Source of the DNA: Pseudomonas baltica
Lineage (GTDB): Bacteria > Pseudomonadota > Gammaproteobacteria > Pseudomonadales > Pseudomonadaceae
Direction of reading: 5' to 3'
DNA: 64,000 nucleotides
Assembly (NCBI RefSeq): GCF_014235765.1
Contig: NZ_JACMYH010000006.1
Location: forward strand, 62,001-126,000
In this document: positions 47,544-56,171 of the stretch, one piece after another
Layout of the letters: each line of letters opens with the position of its first letter
How positions within the stretch are numbered: position 1 is the first letter of the stretch
Program-made: the position numbers and the translations under genes
Notes under the pieces: model-generated
Databases searched by the model: none
Seen by the model: the letters and a program-made list of their open reading frames with translations, nothing else
What the model was told of the DNA's origin: nothing

Positions 47544-48047
47544 TTGTCCATGCAATGGAAAGCCCTTTCGATAGGCGTAATGTTGGTCGCGGCGTCAGTG
47601 GGCAGTTATGCTGCGGTTCCCATGGTTGAAGCACTGCGCGGCGCGGGTATGGAAGTGCGCACACTTGACGATGGACAAATGGCGCTAATAAAAGGTACGG
47701 CCCGCATCACTGGATACGCCCGACCCAGTGTCACCCAAGGTATCAAAACTCATCAGGTCACATGGAAAAAGCGCGGTAGTCAGTCTGATTATCGAGCCTA
47801 TCAATATCAAGGATTCGCTTATAGCCCGCATGAATATAAGTGGTATCGAGATGGCGGGACGCTGGAGCTTGTTGCAGGCGATGTCTGGCTGGCCGATTCA
47901 ACTAGCCGTATGAACGCCTGGAATCGTGCCAATGCCCGCGAAATCGAGCATCACTACCAGGCTCTGGATCGCGAGACCAAGGCGCCGCGCAACTATGGCT
48001 TCCGCGCCAGTCAATGGTCACGGCCCATCTCCACATTCCGCTGGTGA
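47544..48047 (+). CDS. Hypothetical exported protein with a C39-leader-like motif
   Basis: A 167-residue protein of unknown family. Residues 1-23 form a signal peptide (ALSIGVMLVAASVGSYA). Residues 41-52, LDDGQMALIKGT, fit the pattern L-x-x-x-(E/Q)-(L/M)-x-x-(I/V)-x-G-(G/A/S/T) of the leaders cut by C39 peptidases. The remainder is rich in aromatic and basic residues (RAYQYQGFAYSPHEYKWYRDGG). The TTG at 47544 is 9 nt after GGAG; the ATG at 47550 is an alternative start. I infer it is the exported client of the barrel and C39 peptidase genes that follow. Confidence 0.72.
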   Translation: MSMQWKALSIGVMLVAASVGSYAAVPMVEALRGAGMEVRTLDDGQMALIKGTARITGYARPSVTQGIKTHQVTWKKRGSQSDYRAYQYQGFAYSPHEYKWYRDGGTLELVAGDVWLADSTSRMNAWNRANAREIEHHYQALDRETKAPRNYGFRASQWSRPISTFRW

Positions 48048-48108
48048 CCCATAAGCGCAGCCTTGATACGTGCTGCGCCTACTTTTTTCGATAACCGCAA
48101 GGACGCCA

Positions 48109-49365
48109 ATGTCTATCCCGTCTTCACTCACGCACTTTGCCGCGAGTGTCAGCATTCTGTTATCTACCGCTCCTGTTGCAATGGCTGATACTGTCCACCT
48201 GAAGAATGGCGACAGCCTCTCAGGCAGGTTGATCAGCTATGAGGGCGACGTCTGCGTTTTCAGCGCTTCCTACGGCACGGGGTTGAATATTCCGGGTCCG
48301 GACATTGCGTCATTGCAAACCGACCATGATTATGAAGTGCGATTCAAGAATGGCGAACTAGCCTCGGGGCGCTTGATGAGTAATGGCGCAACGTTGACCT
48401 TGCTCACATCCACGACCTTCGGTGAGGTCGAGGTCAGGATGACCGAAATACAAGCACTGACTCGCAGCTTCGTCGAAGAGCGGAATCCCGAAGCCGAGGA
48501 TGTTCCCGCCGAATACGGCGAACGTACCGAACAACCGCCGCTGGATTTCCTGGTGGGCTCTACGGTATTGCTCGGGCCGGGTGAGTATGAGTTCGATATG
48601 GGGCTTGTTTACAAGCAAAGCCGCCGGCAACACAATCTGTTTGACGTTGGCTATTTCCAGAAATCCTCCTACAGTGCACGCGTCATCCAGTTCGAACCTA
48701 CGCTTCGCGCAGGGCTTTTCGACCGGTTGGAAGGGCATCTTGCAGTGCCCTTCACTTATACGAGCGTCGAAGATGTCTCTTCCAATGAGTATGTAAGTAC
48801 CACCGGCGCGTGGGACCTCGCGGACATAGGCTTTGGAGTCCAGTATCAGTGGCTGGACGAAACCTCCGCACATCCAGCTCTCTCGTTCACGTTCGACATC
48901 GGCGCCCCCACCGGCCGAAAACGCTACAACGACGCAGCCAACAGATGGAAGGACCCGTTGAACAACGGCTCGGGACACTGGAACGTAGCGCCAGGCATTG
49001 CGTGGGTGCGCAGCACAGACCCTGCCATTTTGTTTGGCGGTCTCAGCTATCAGCACTTCTTTAAGAGCACCATAGACGGCTATGCCGTGAAGCCGGGCTG
49101 GGCGTTGCGGAGTTACTTGGGTGCAGGTTTTGCACTGAATGAGAAGCTGTCCATAGGGGCGAGATTCTCATATAGCTACAGCGCCAACTTGAAGGCAGAT
49201 AGACAAATCATCAAAGGTACTGATATCGATCCGGCGGACCTTGCCTTCAACCTGTCCTACCGGCTTCGTGACGATTGGGTGGTCTCTCCTCAAATCATGC
49301 TTGGGCTAAATGACGATGCAGGGCCGGCTTCCATGTCATTGAACCTCAAGCGCCAGTTCAATTGA
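48109..49365 (+). CDS. Outer-membrane beta-barrel protein with DUF481-like N-terminus
   Basis: A 418-residue exported protein. Residues 1-26 form a signal peptide ending VAMA. A soluble part (about 27-125) has two repeats of the type HLKNGDSLSGRL and RFKNGELASGRL. Residues about 145-418 are alternating amphipathic strands such as YEFDMGLVYKQ, HLAVPFTYTSV and GARFSYSYSANL, ending LNLKRQFN with a C-terminal aromatic pair position, as expected of a barrel of the phenol MetA-degradation/transporter type. ATG 48109 follows AAGGAC. It overlaps the C39 peptidase gene. FapF in the Fap amyloid system is a comparable barrel. Confidence 0.75.
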   Translation: MSIPSSLTHFAASVSILLSTAPVAMADTVHLKNGDSLSGRLISYEGDVCVFSASYGTGLNIPGPDIASLQTDHDYEVRFKNGELASGRLMSNGATLTLLTSTTFGEVEVRMTEIQALTRSFVEERNPEAEDVPAEYGERTEQPPLDFLVGSTVLLGPGEYEFDMGLVYKQSRRQHNLFDVGYFQKSSYSARVIQFEPTLRAGLFDRLEGHLAVPFTYTSVEDVSSNEYVSTTGAWDLADIGFGVQYQWLDETSAHPALSFTFDIGAPTGRKRYNDAANRWKDPLNNGSGHWNVAPGIAWVRSTDPAILFGGLSYQHFFKSTIDGYAVKPGWALRSYLGAGFALNEKLSIGARFSYSYSANLKADRQIIKGTDIDPADLAFNLSYRLRDDWVVSPQIMLGLNDDAGPASMSLNLKRQFN

Positions 49366-49997
49366 TGCGTCATCTAGCGGTTGGCCTGGCGTTCATGTTT
49401 GGGTTGACCATCATGGCGAACGCTTCGCCATTCCAGGCTCCCAGATCCTTTGTCGCATTGCGCATGGCTAACATCGATCGCCAAACGCTGGATTACTCCT
49501 GTGGTGCTGCGTCATTGACCATTCTGCTCAACTTGTATTTCGGCGAGACCCTGAGTGAGCAGGACGTACTCGCCGACATGGTTGCCAGGCTTACCAATGA
49601 GAAGGCTATGGAGCGAACCACTCAAGGATTTTCCTTGCTTGACCTCAAAACCACCGCCCAGCGTTTAGGCTATCTGGCCGAAGGTGTGATGTTGCCTCGT
49701 CAGGCATTGGCCTTGCTGAAAGGTCCGGTGATCATCCTGCTCAGGCAAAAAACGCTGAATCATTTTGTCGTGCTCAAAGGTATAAGCAATGGTAGTGCTT
49801 TGGTGGCAGATCCCGCACGGGGACATATCCGTATGCCCCTGTTTGAACTGTTCGAACAATGGCAGGGTGAAACGCTTGCACTGGGCCGAGACCATTTCGG
49901 ACTGCCATCGGAGCATGGGTTAAGGCTGCCATCGCGTCGCTTGATTGCATCCGAGCGGGAAACTGTTCGGACAATGCAACGAACCCCAGTGCAATGA
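49365..49997 (+). CDS. Exported C39-family cysteine peptidase (FapD/FilB-like)
   Basis: A 210-residue protein. Residues 1-20 form a signal peptide (GLAFMFGLTIMANA). The C39 catalytic set is present: glutamine and cysteine in RQTLDYSCGAASLTILLNLYFG, histidine in LNHFVVLKGI and aspartate in ALVADPARGHIRM. Stand-alone periplasmic C39 peptidases beside outer-membrane barrels occur in the Fap (FapD) and Acinetobacter Fil (FilB) systems, where they are thought to process secreted fibre or pilus proteins. The start overlaps the barrel gene stop (TGATG). It ends the island. Confidence 0.85.
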   Translation: MRHLAVGLAFMFGLTIMANASPFQAPRSFVALRMANIDRQTLDYSCGAASLTILLNLYFGETLSEQDVLADMVARLTNEKAMERTTQGFSLLDLKTTAQRLGYLAEGVMLPRQALALLKGPVIILLRQKTLNHFVVLKGISNGSALVADPARGHIRMPLFELFEQWQGETLALGRDHFGLPSEHGLRLPSRRLIASERETVRTMQRTPVQ

Positions 49998-50325
49998 TGC
50001 CGTACGACTACCTTGCGCCTAGGTATCAGATCCACCAAAGCCGTACAGATAGCCTTTCCAAACCCCATACCAGAGGAAAGTAAACCGGGTGCGACATCTG
50101 GTCGTGCGGCACTAAACCACACAGGCCAAGGCTGCAAACAAGGCTACTCTTTGAAGGTGTCTTCATCCATGTCAACGCCTCGTCTGGCGCGGCATGGCGG
50201 CCAAACGGCCACAATCCCTGCGACGTGGACTCCACTAGAACGAAGTCATCAGACCGCGCTCCCCTCGCAGGGGCCGCTGGCATGGGCCGCCCGCCTGCGC
50301 CGGTTCACCTGATAGAGGAAGCCCC
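49998..50325. other. Gap between the island and cioA
   Basis: A 328-bp stretch with no convincing gene, no clear terminator and no ANR-type TTGAT-N4-ATCAA site. GC content rises towards the right. The cioA ribosome site (GAGGAAG) is at its end. Confidence 0.5.
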
Positions 50326-51762
50326 ATGTTCGGTTTAGAGGCAATCGATCTCGCCCGAATGCAGTTTGCGTTTACGGTCTCGTTCCACATTCTGTTTCCC
50401 GCCATCACCATCGGTCTGGCCAGCTACCTGGCTGTGCTCGAAGGCATGTGGCTGAAAACCCGTGACGACACCTACCGCGATCTGTATCACTTCTGGTCGA
50501 AGATATTCGCAGTCAACTTCGGCATGGGCGTCGTGTCCGGTCTGGTGATGGCCTACCAATTCGGCACCAACTGGAGCCGCTTCTCCGACTTCGCCGGTGC
50601 CGTCACCGGGCCGTTACTGACCTACGAAGTGCTCACTGCGTTCTTCCTGGAAGCGGGCTTCCTGGGTGTCATGCTGTTCGGCTGGAACCGCGTGGGCCGT
50701 GGCCTGCACTTCTTCTCGACGATAATGGTGGCAATCGGCACGCTGATTTCCACGTTCTGGATTCTTGCGTCCAACAGCTGGATGCAGACCCCCCAGGGCC
50801 ATGCGATCATCGACGGCCGGGTGATCCCGGTCGACTGGTTCGCAGTCATCTTCAACCCCTCGTTCCCGTATCGCCTGGTGCACATGTCCATTGCCGCGTT
50901 CGTGGCCACGGCGTTCTTCGTCGGCGCCTCGGCGGCCTGGCACCTGCTGCGCGGTCGCAACACCCCGGCCATCCGCCGGATGTTCTCCATGGCCATGTGG
51001 ATGGCGCTGATCGTGGCGCCGGTGCAGGCCTTCGTGGGTGACATGCACGGCTTGAACACGCTCGAGCACCAGCCGGCCAAGATCGCCGCGATCGAAGGCC
51101 ACTGGGAAAACAAGGGTGACGAGGCAACGCCGCTGATCCTGTTCGGCTGGCCCGACATGGAAGCGGAGAAGACCCGTTTCGCCGTCGAGATTCCGTACCT
51201 GGGCAGCCTGATCCTGACCCACAGCCTGGACAAGCAGGTACCCGCGCTCAAGTCGTTTGCCAAGGAAGACCGTCCCAACTCGACCATCATCTTCTGGTCG
51301 TTCCGCGTCATGGCCGGACTGGGCATGCTGATGATCTTCGTCGGTCTGTGGAGCGTGTGGCTGCGCAAGAAAGATGCGCTGTTCACCTGCCGCCCGTTCC
51401 TCTACCTCACCCTGTGGATGGGGCCATCGGGCCTGATCGCGATACTGGCGGGCTGGTTCACCACCGAGATCGGCCGTCAGCCGTGGGTGGTCTACGGCCT
51501 GATGCGCACTGCCGACGCATCCTCCAACCACAGCATCGGCCAGATGACCTTCACCCTGGTGATGTTCGTCGTGGTGTATTTCGCGCTGTTCGGCGTGGGC
51601 CTGGGCTACATGATGCGCCTGGTGCGCAAGGGTCCGAAGGCGCACGAAGACAAGATCAACACCGGTGGCCCTGGTACCCAGCGCACGCCTGCACGTCCTC
51701 TTTCGGCTGCCCATGAAGGCACCGAAGAAGGCCACACCGACACCTTGAGCAAGGGGCACTAA
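50326..51762 (+). CDS. cioA: Cyanide-insensitive terminal oxidase subunit I
   Basis: A 478-residue cytochrome bd-type quinol oxidase subunit I. His21 in ARMQFAFTVSFHILFPAITIG is the axial haem ligand; WSRFSDFAGAVTGPLLTYEVLTAFFLEAGFLGVMLFGW carries the GRG-type core of helix 3, and RLVHMSIAAF supplies another haem histidine. The quinone loop is short, as in Pseudomonas CIO, which makes the protein shorter than E. coli CydA (522). It reduces oxygen with quinol in the inner membrane and resists cyanide. Confidence 0.94.
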   Translation: MFGLEAIDLARMQFAFTVSFHILFPAITIGLASYLAVLEGMWLKTRDDTYRDLYHFWSKIFAVNFGMGVVSGLVMAYQFGTNWSRFSDFAGAVTGPLLTYEVLTAFFLEAGFLGVMLFGWNRVGRGLHFFSTIMVAIGTLISTFWILASNSWMQTPQGHAIIDGRVIPVDWFAVIFNPSFPYRLVHMSIAAFVATAFFVGASAAWHLLRGRNTPAIRRMFSMAMWMALIVAPVQAFVGDMHGLNTLEHQPAKIAAIEGHWENKGDEATPLILFGWPDMEAEKTRFAVEIPYLGSLILTHSLDKQVPALKSFAKEDRPNSTIIFWSFRVMAGLGMLMIFVGLWSVWLRKKDALFTCRPFLYLTLWMGPSGLIAILAGWFTTEIGRQPWVVYGLMRTADASSNHSIGQMTFTLVMFVVVYFALFGVGLGYMMRLVRKGPKAHEDKINTGGPGTQRTPARPLSAAHEGTEEGHTDTLSKGH

Positions 51763-51764
51763 GC

Positions 51765-52772
51765 ATGGGTATCGACCTTCCGTTCATCTGGGCCGTGATC
51801 ATCATCTTCGGCATCATGATGTACGTGATCATGGACGGCTTCGATCTGGGCATCGGCATCCTGTTCCCCTTCATGCAGGACGAAGGTGACCGCGATGTCA
51901 TGATGAATACCGTGGCGCCGGTCTGGGACGGCAACGAAACCTGGCTGGTCCTGGGCGGTGCGGCGTTGTTCGGCGCCTTCCCGCTGGCCTACTCGGTGGT
52001 GTTGTCGGCGCTGTACCTGCCGCTGATCCTGATGCTGATGGGCCTGATCTTTCGTGGCGTGGCGTTCGAGTTCCGCTTCAAGGCCACTGCGGCCAAGCGC
52101 CATGTCTGGGACAAGGCGTTCATTGGCGGCTCGCTGGCGGCCACGTTCTTCCAGGGCGTGGCACTGGGTGCGTACATCGACGGCATTGCCGTGGTCGACC
52201 GCAACTATGCCGGTGGTGGCTTCGACTGGTTGACGCCGTTCAGCCTGTTCTGCGGGTTGGCACTGATCGTTGCCTACGCGTTGCTCGGTTGCACCTGGTT
52301 GATCATGAAAACCGAAGGCAGCCTGCAGCAGGCCATGCACAAACTGGCGCCGCCGCTGACCTACGGGCTGCTGATCGTGACCGGTATCGTCAGCATCTGG
52401 ACGCCGCTGGCCCATGACGACATCGCCACGCGCTGGTTCAGCACGCCGAACCTGTTCTACTTCCTGCCCGTGCCGATTCTGGTGCTGGCCACGGTCGTCG
52501 GCCTGCTGCGCTCGGTGAAACGCAACGCGCACTACACGCCGTTCCTGCTGACCCTGCTGCTGGTGTTCCTGGGCTACAGCGGGCTGGGCATCAGCCTGTG
52601 GCCGAACATCATTCCGCCGTCGATCTCGATCTGGGACGCGTCGTCGCCGCCTCAGAGCCAGGGGTTCATCCTGGTGGGCACGCTGTTCATCATTCCGATC
52701 ATCCTGGTTTACACCTTCTGGAGCTACTACGTGTTCCGCGGCAAGGTTACCCACGAAGACGGCTACCACTAG
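51765..52772 (+). CDS. cioB: Cyanide-insensitive terminal oxidase subunit II
   Basis: A 335-residue, eight- to nine-helix subunit II. It starts MGIDLPFIWAVIIIFGIMMYVIMDGFDLGIGILFPF and has NTVAPVWDGNETWLVLGGAALFGAFPLAYSVVLSALYLPL and RGVAFEFRFKA, all typical of CydB/CioB. It begins 2 bp after the cioA stop. Confidence 0.95.
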   Translation: MGIDLPFIWAVIIIFGIMMYVIMDGFDLGIGILFPFMQDEGDRDVMMNTVAPVWDGNETWLVLGGAALFGAFPLAYSVVLSALYLPLILMLMGLIFRGVAFEFRFKATAAKRHVWDKAFIGGSLAATFFQGVALGAYIDGIAVVDRNYAGGGFDWLTPFSLFCGLALIVAYALLGCTWLIMKTEGSLQQAMHKLAPPLTYGLLIVTGIVSIWTPLAHDDIATRWFSTPNLFYFLPVPILVLATVVGLLRSVKRNAHYTPFLLTLLLVFLGYSGLGISLWPNIIPPSISIWDASSPPQSQGFILVGTLFIIPIILVYTFWSYYVFRGKVTHEDGYH

Positions 52773-52822
52773 TCCAACCGCCGCTGCCCAGGCCAAGGCC
52801 TGGGTCGGGCAGGAGTAGAAGC

Positions 52823-52984
52823 ATGAGCGAGAAACCGATCGTTACGCACAGCGAAGAGAAAAAGCCCTTGTGGAAACGCCTGGGCTGGCTGGTGGTGATC
52901 TATGCCGGCAGCGTCGTCGCGCTGGGCTTGTTTGCCATGTTGATCCGCCTGTTCATGACGGCGGCGGGGATGAAATCCCATTGA
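52823..52984 (+). CDS. Small membrane protein, DUF2474 type, third gene of the cio operon
   Basis: A 53-residue protein: a charged N-terminus (SEKPIVTHSEEKKPLWKR) followed by one membrane helix (LGWLVVIYAGSVVALGLFAMLIRLFM). Small single-helix proteins encoded after bd oxidases (CydX in E. coli) are structural subunits; by size and position this one could play a similar part, although its sequence is of the DUF2474 type. It follows AGGAG and is closed by a strong terminator. Confidence 0.85.
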   Translation: MSEKPIVTHSEEKKPLWKRLGWLVVIYAGSVVALGLFAMLIRLFMTAAGMKSH

Positions 52985-53020
52985 ATCCCATCAGTGCTGC
53001 CCTGGCAGTGCTCATTTTAC

Positions 53021-53047
53021 AGCCCTCCTTGCGGAGGGCTTTTTTTT
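53021..53047 (+). terminator. Rho-independent terminator of the cio operon
   Basis: AGCCCTCC-TTGC-GGAGGGCT is a perfect 8-bp stem and 4-base loop followed by a run of T (to 53047). It is 36 bp past the small-protein stop. Confidence 0.9.
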
Positions 53048-53080
53048 GCCTGAGGGCAACTGCGCGCCTGGCCAGTGCGC

Positions 53081-54205
53081 TTACTTGCGGGCGCGCAGCA
53101 CCACGAACTTGGGCGTGGACGCCACCTGTTCTACGGCCCGGAACAGCCGCGCCAACTTGCTGTGATAGCCCAGGTGGCGGTTGCCGACGATGTACAGGTC
53201 GCCCCCGGCAACCAAGGCTTCGCGCGCTTGCTGGAACATCCGCCACGCCAGGAAATCGCCCACCACTTGCTGCTGGTGGAACGGCGGGTTGCACAACACC
53301 ACGTCCAGCGACTGCGGCGCCTGGCCAGCAAGTCCGTCACCGGCACGGACCTCGACCTCACGGGCACCCAGGGCTGCTTGCCAGTTCTCCCGCGCCGATT
53401 GCACGGCCATGAACGATTCATCGACCAGCGTGTAGTGCGCCTCCGGGTTGGCCAGGGCGCTGGCGATGGCCAGCACGCCGTTGCCGCAGCCCAGGTCGGC
53501 CACCCGCGCCGAGCCCAGGTTGCGCGGCAGGTGGGGGAGGAATGCGCGAGTGCCGATGTCCAGGCCCTCGCGGCAGAACACGTTGGCGTGGTTGAGCAGC
53601 GTCAGCGCAGGTTCGTCCAGCGCATAGCGGGTAGGGTAGGGCGATGCTTGTGCGGGTTTGTCTTCATGGGCGGCGATCAACAGCCTGGCCTTCTTGAGGG
53701 CCAGTGAGGGTCGCATCGTGCCGATGTATTTTTCCAGCAGCTCGCCGGCGGCGTGAGGCAGGTGCTTGACCATGCCGGCGGCCACCACCTCGGCGCCAGG
53801 CTTCAGGTGGCCGTGCAGGCGGATGAGTTGTTCTTCGAGCAGCGCGAGGGTCTTGGGCACGCGCACCAGCACACGGTCGAACGGACCTTGCACATCGGTG
53901 CTGGCCGGGATGAGCTCGACGCTGTCGAATGGCAGGCCGTTGCGCGTGAGGTTCTTTTCCAGCCCTAGCGCGCCCAGAAACGAATCGCCGCTGCTGACCA
54001 CCTGCACGACGCTCTGCAGACTGATGGCCAGAGCACCGAAGCTGTCGTTGAGAATCAGCACGCGGGCCTGGGCTGGCAGCGCGTGCTCGGCCATGTAGGC
54101 CAGCAAATACTCGTCCGCCGCATCGAACGCCTGCAACGGTTCGTTGGGTTGATCGGGCTGGCGGATCAGATCGAGTTCAGCGAAAGGCGAGGTCAGTACA
54201 GGCAT
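53081..54205 (-). CDS. rlmG: 23S rRNA (guanine-1835-N2)-methyltransferase
   Basis: A 374-residue two-domain methyltransferase of the RlmG/RsmC type. The N-terminal domain is a degenerate methyltransferase fold (LILNDSFGALAISL), and the C-terminal catalytic domain has ARVADLGCGNGVLAIASAL (SAM site) and VVLCNPPFHQQ (NPPF motif for exocyclic amino groups). The length agrees with E. coli RlmG (378). The ATG at 54205 (MPVLTSPF) is preferred over the one at 54217. Confidence 0.93.
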   Translation of the reverse strand: MPVLTSPFAELDLIRQPDQPNEPLQAFDAADEYLLAYMAEHALPAQARVLILNDSFGALAISLQSVVQVVSSGDSFLGALGLEKNLTRNGLPFDSVELIPASTDVQGPFDRVLVRVPKTLALLEEQLIRLHGHLKPGAEVVAAGMVKHLPHAAGELLEKYIGTMRPSLALKKARLLIAAHEDKPAQASPYPTRYALDEPALTLLNHANVFCREGLDIGTRAFLPHLPRNLGSARVADLGCGNGVLAIASALANPEAHYTLVDESFMAVQSARENWQAALGAREVEVRAGDGLAGQAPQSLDVVLCNPPFHQQQVVGDFLAWRMFQQAREALVAGGDLYIVGNRHLGYHSKLARLFRAVEQVASTPKFVVLRARK

Positions 54206-54260
54206 GGCGAAGGGCACGAAAGCGGCAATAAAGCCGCGATTCTACCCGATCGCACGCGGA

Positions 54261-54368
54261 GCCTGTAGAAGCGGTCATCGGCCGCGGAAGCCGCGCCGCA
54301 GCCATACCTGCGCAAGCAGGTTTCACCCTGCAACTGCACCCTGTGGGAGCGGGTTCTACCCGCGAAGG
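54261..54368. repeat. Mixed extragenic palindromic repeats upstream of fpr
   Basis: One unit of the GTAGAAGCGGTCATCGGCCG family (54261-54295) and one of the CTGTGGGAGCGGGTTCTACC family (54340-54368) lie in the 298-bp gap between rlmG and fpr. No other element is evident in the gap apart from the fpr ribosome site. Confidence 0.75.
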
Positions 54369-54503
54369 ACTCACCGCGCAACATCAGACTCACTGCGGTA
54401 CGACCTCCGCGGGCAGATGGCTCTCCGGTCGCCACACAAACCAGCGGTGTTTATCTTCAGCGGTTTGCGGGAAAATGCCGGCACTTGAACAACGGAGCGC
54501 CTC

Positions 54504-55280
54504 ATGACCGCCAGCGCAGAAAAATTCACTCGCCAGACCCTCATCGAGGTCCAGCCGCTGACCCCCAGCCTGTTCACCCTGCGCACAACCCGCGATGCCG
54601 GTTTCCGCTTCGTCGCCGGTCAGTTCGCTCGTCTGGGTGTGACCAAGGCCGACGGCACCGTGGTGTGGCGCGCCTATTCGATGGTGTCGTCGCCCCACGA
54701 CGAGTTTCTCGAGTTCTTCTCCATCGTCGTACCGGGTGGCGAGTTCACCAGCGAATTGAGCCGGCTCCGCGCAGGGGACGAACTGCTGGTGGAAAAGATG
54801 GCCACCGGGTTCCTTACCCTGGACCGCTTCGTCGACGGTCGCGACCTGTGGATGCTGGCAACCGGCACCGGCGTGGCGCCCTTCGTTTCGATCCTGCAGG
54901 ATTTTCCCGTGTGGGAAAAATTCGAGCGGATCAAGCTGGTGTACAGCGCCAGACAGGGCCAGGAGCTGGCCTATCGTGAGCTGATCGCCGGGCTTGAACA
55001 GCGCGACTATTTGGCCGAGTTCGCCGGCAAGCTGCAATTTATCCCGATCGTGACCCGGGAAAGGGTGCCTGGCACCTTGCACGGGCGCATTACCGACCTG
55101 ATTCAAAGCGGCGAACTGGAAAGGGCCGCAGGGCTGGAACTGACCCCCGAGCATTCACGGGTGATGATCTGCGGCAACCCGCAGATGATCGACGACACCC
55201 GGCAACTGCTCAAAGGCCGCGCCATGAACCTCAGCCTCAGCCGCCGTCCCGGCCAGGTCGCGGTCGAAAACTACTGGTAG
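54504..55280 (+). CDS. fpr: Ferredoxin-NADP reductase
   Basis: A 258-residue Fpr-type flavoenzyme. FAD binding is by VWRAYSMVSSPHDEFLEFF and GEFTSELSRL; NADP binding is by MLATGTGVAPFVSIL and VYSARQGQELAYR; the C-terminus ends SRRPGQVAVENYW as in bacterial Fpr. It exchanges electrons between NADPH and ferredoxin or flavodoxin and is commonly induced by oxidative stress through a SoxR- or FinR-type regulator; I could not identify an operator. Confidence 0.95.
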   Translation: MTASAEKFTRQTLIEVQPLTPSLFTLRTTRDAGFRFVAGQFARLGVTKADGTVVWRAYSMVSSPHDEFLEFFSIVVPGGEFTSELSRLRAGDELLVEKMATGFLTLDRFVDGRDLWMLATGTGVAPFVSILQDFPVWEKFERIKLVYSARQGQELAYRELIAGLEQRDYLAEFAGKLQFIPIVTRERVPGTLHGRITDLIQSGELERAAGLELTPEHSRVMICGNPQMIDDTRQLLKGRAMNLSLSRRPGQVAVENYW

Positions 55281-55315
55281 CAATCGCCCCACCACCTGAC
55301 CCACCGCATCAACGC

Positions 55316-55491
55316 TTCGCGGCCGATGACCGCCCCTGCAGCAGCTTTCATCCGTAGGAGCGGTCATCGGCCGCGAAGGGCTCACCGCGTTGTACCTGGC
55401 TCACCGCATCAACCTTTCGCGGCCACAGACCGCTCCTACAGTGGATCAGTGCCCACCCCGGCCCACCCGTAGGAGCGGTCATCGGCCGCGA
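55316..55491. repeat. Two palindromic repeat pairs, TTCGCGGCCGATGACCG family
   Basis: Inverted pairs at 55316-55378 and 55416-55491: TTCGCGGCCGATGACCGCCC with its reverse complement GAGCGGTCATCGGCCGCGAA. They are themselves joined by a repeated CTCACCGC..CACCGCATCAA context. They lie between convergent fpr and mscL. Confidence 0.85.
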
Positions 55492-55507
55492 ACGGCGCAC
55501 CGCGGTA

Positions 55508-55960
55508 TCAGATCTGCGGCCCGGGCGTCGGCGCAGTGGTGACCACGGTGCCCTTGCCGTTCTGCTCCTTGAGCAGGTCACGGATTTCGCCCAGCAGCAG
55601 TTCTTCCTTGGTAGGCGCAGCCGGCGCTGCTGGCTTCTTTTCTTCCTGGTGGCGCAGGCGGTTGATGGCCTTCACGCCCATGAAGATGGCGAACGCCACA
55701 ATGATGAAGTCGATGACCGTCTGGATGAACTTGCCATAGGCCAGCACCACCGCTGGCGCATCGCCAACCGCGGCGCGCAGGGTAATGGCCAGGTCGCTGA
55801 AATCCACGCCCCCGATCAGCAACCCAAGCGGCGGCATGATCACATCGCCAACGAAGGATGAAACGATCTTGCCGAACGCTGCACCGATGATAATACCAAC
55901 GGCCATGTCGACTACATTGCCTTTGACCGCAAAGGCCTTGAATTCACTTAGCACGCTCAT
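55508..55960 (-). CDS. mscL: Large-conductance mechanosensitive channel
   Basis: A 150-residue channel subunit, slightly longer than E. coli MscL (136). It begins [51 protein letters not shown] (gate helix TM1) and has [25 protein letters not shown] (TM2) and the C-terminal bundle helix [13 protein letters not shown]. It opens under membrane tension to release solutes after osmotic downshock. Confidence 0.96.
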   Translation of the reverse strand: MSVLSEFKAFAVKGNVVDMAVGIIIGAAFGKIVSSFVGDVIMPPLGLLIGGVDFSDLAITLRAAVGDAPAVVLAYGKFIQTVIDFIIVAFAIFMGVKAINRLRHQEEKKPAAPAAPTKEELLLGEIRDLLKEQNGKGTVVTTAPTPGPQI

Positions 55961-56171
55961 GAGGTTATTCCTTATTACAGATGAGGTTGGTCAACGCATT
56001 CCAAATCAGCGAGATGCTTCATTTTCCATGCCTGCTGCAAGGGACCCAACTGCGCCCTAGAAGTTTTGTCAAAGTACAGACTAGACGCTTTTCAGCGCTG
56101 CAAGGGCTTGATTTGCCCACTATTCCAGCGCGCTCGATTATCATGAACGCACTTTTCGAACAGGAATTTTC

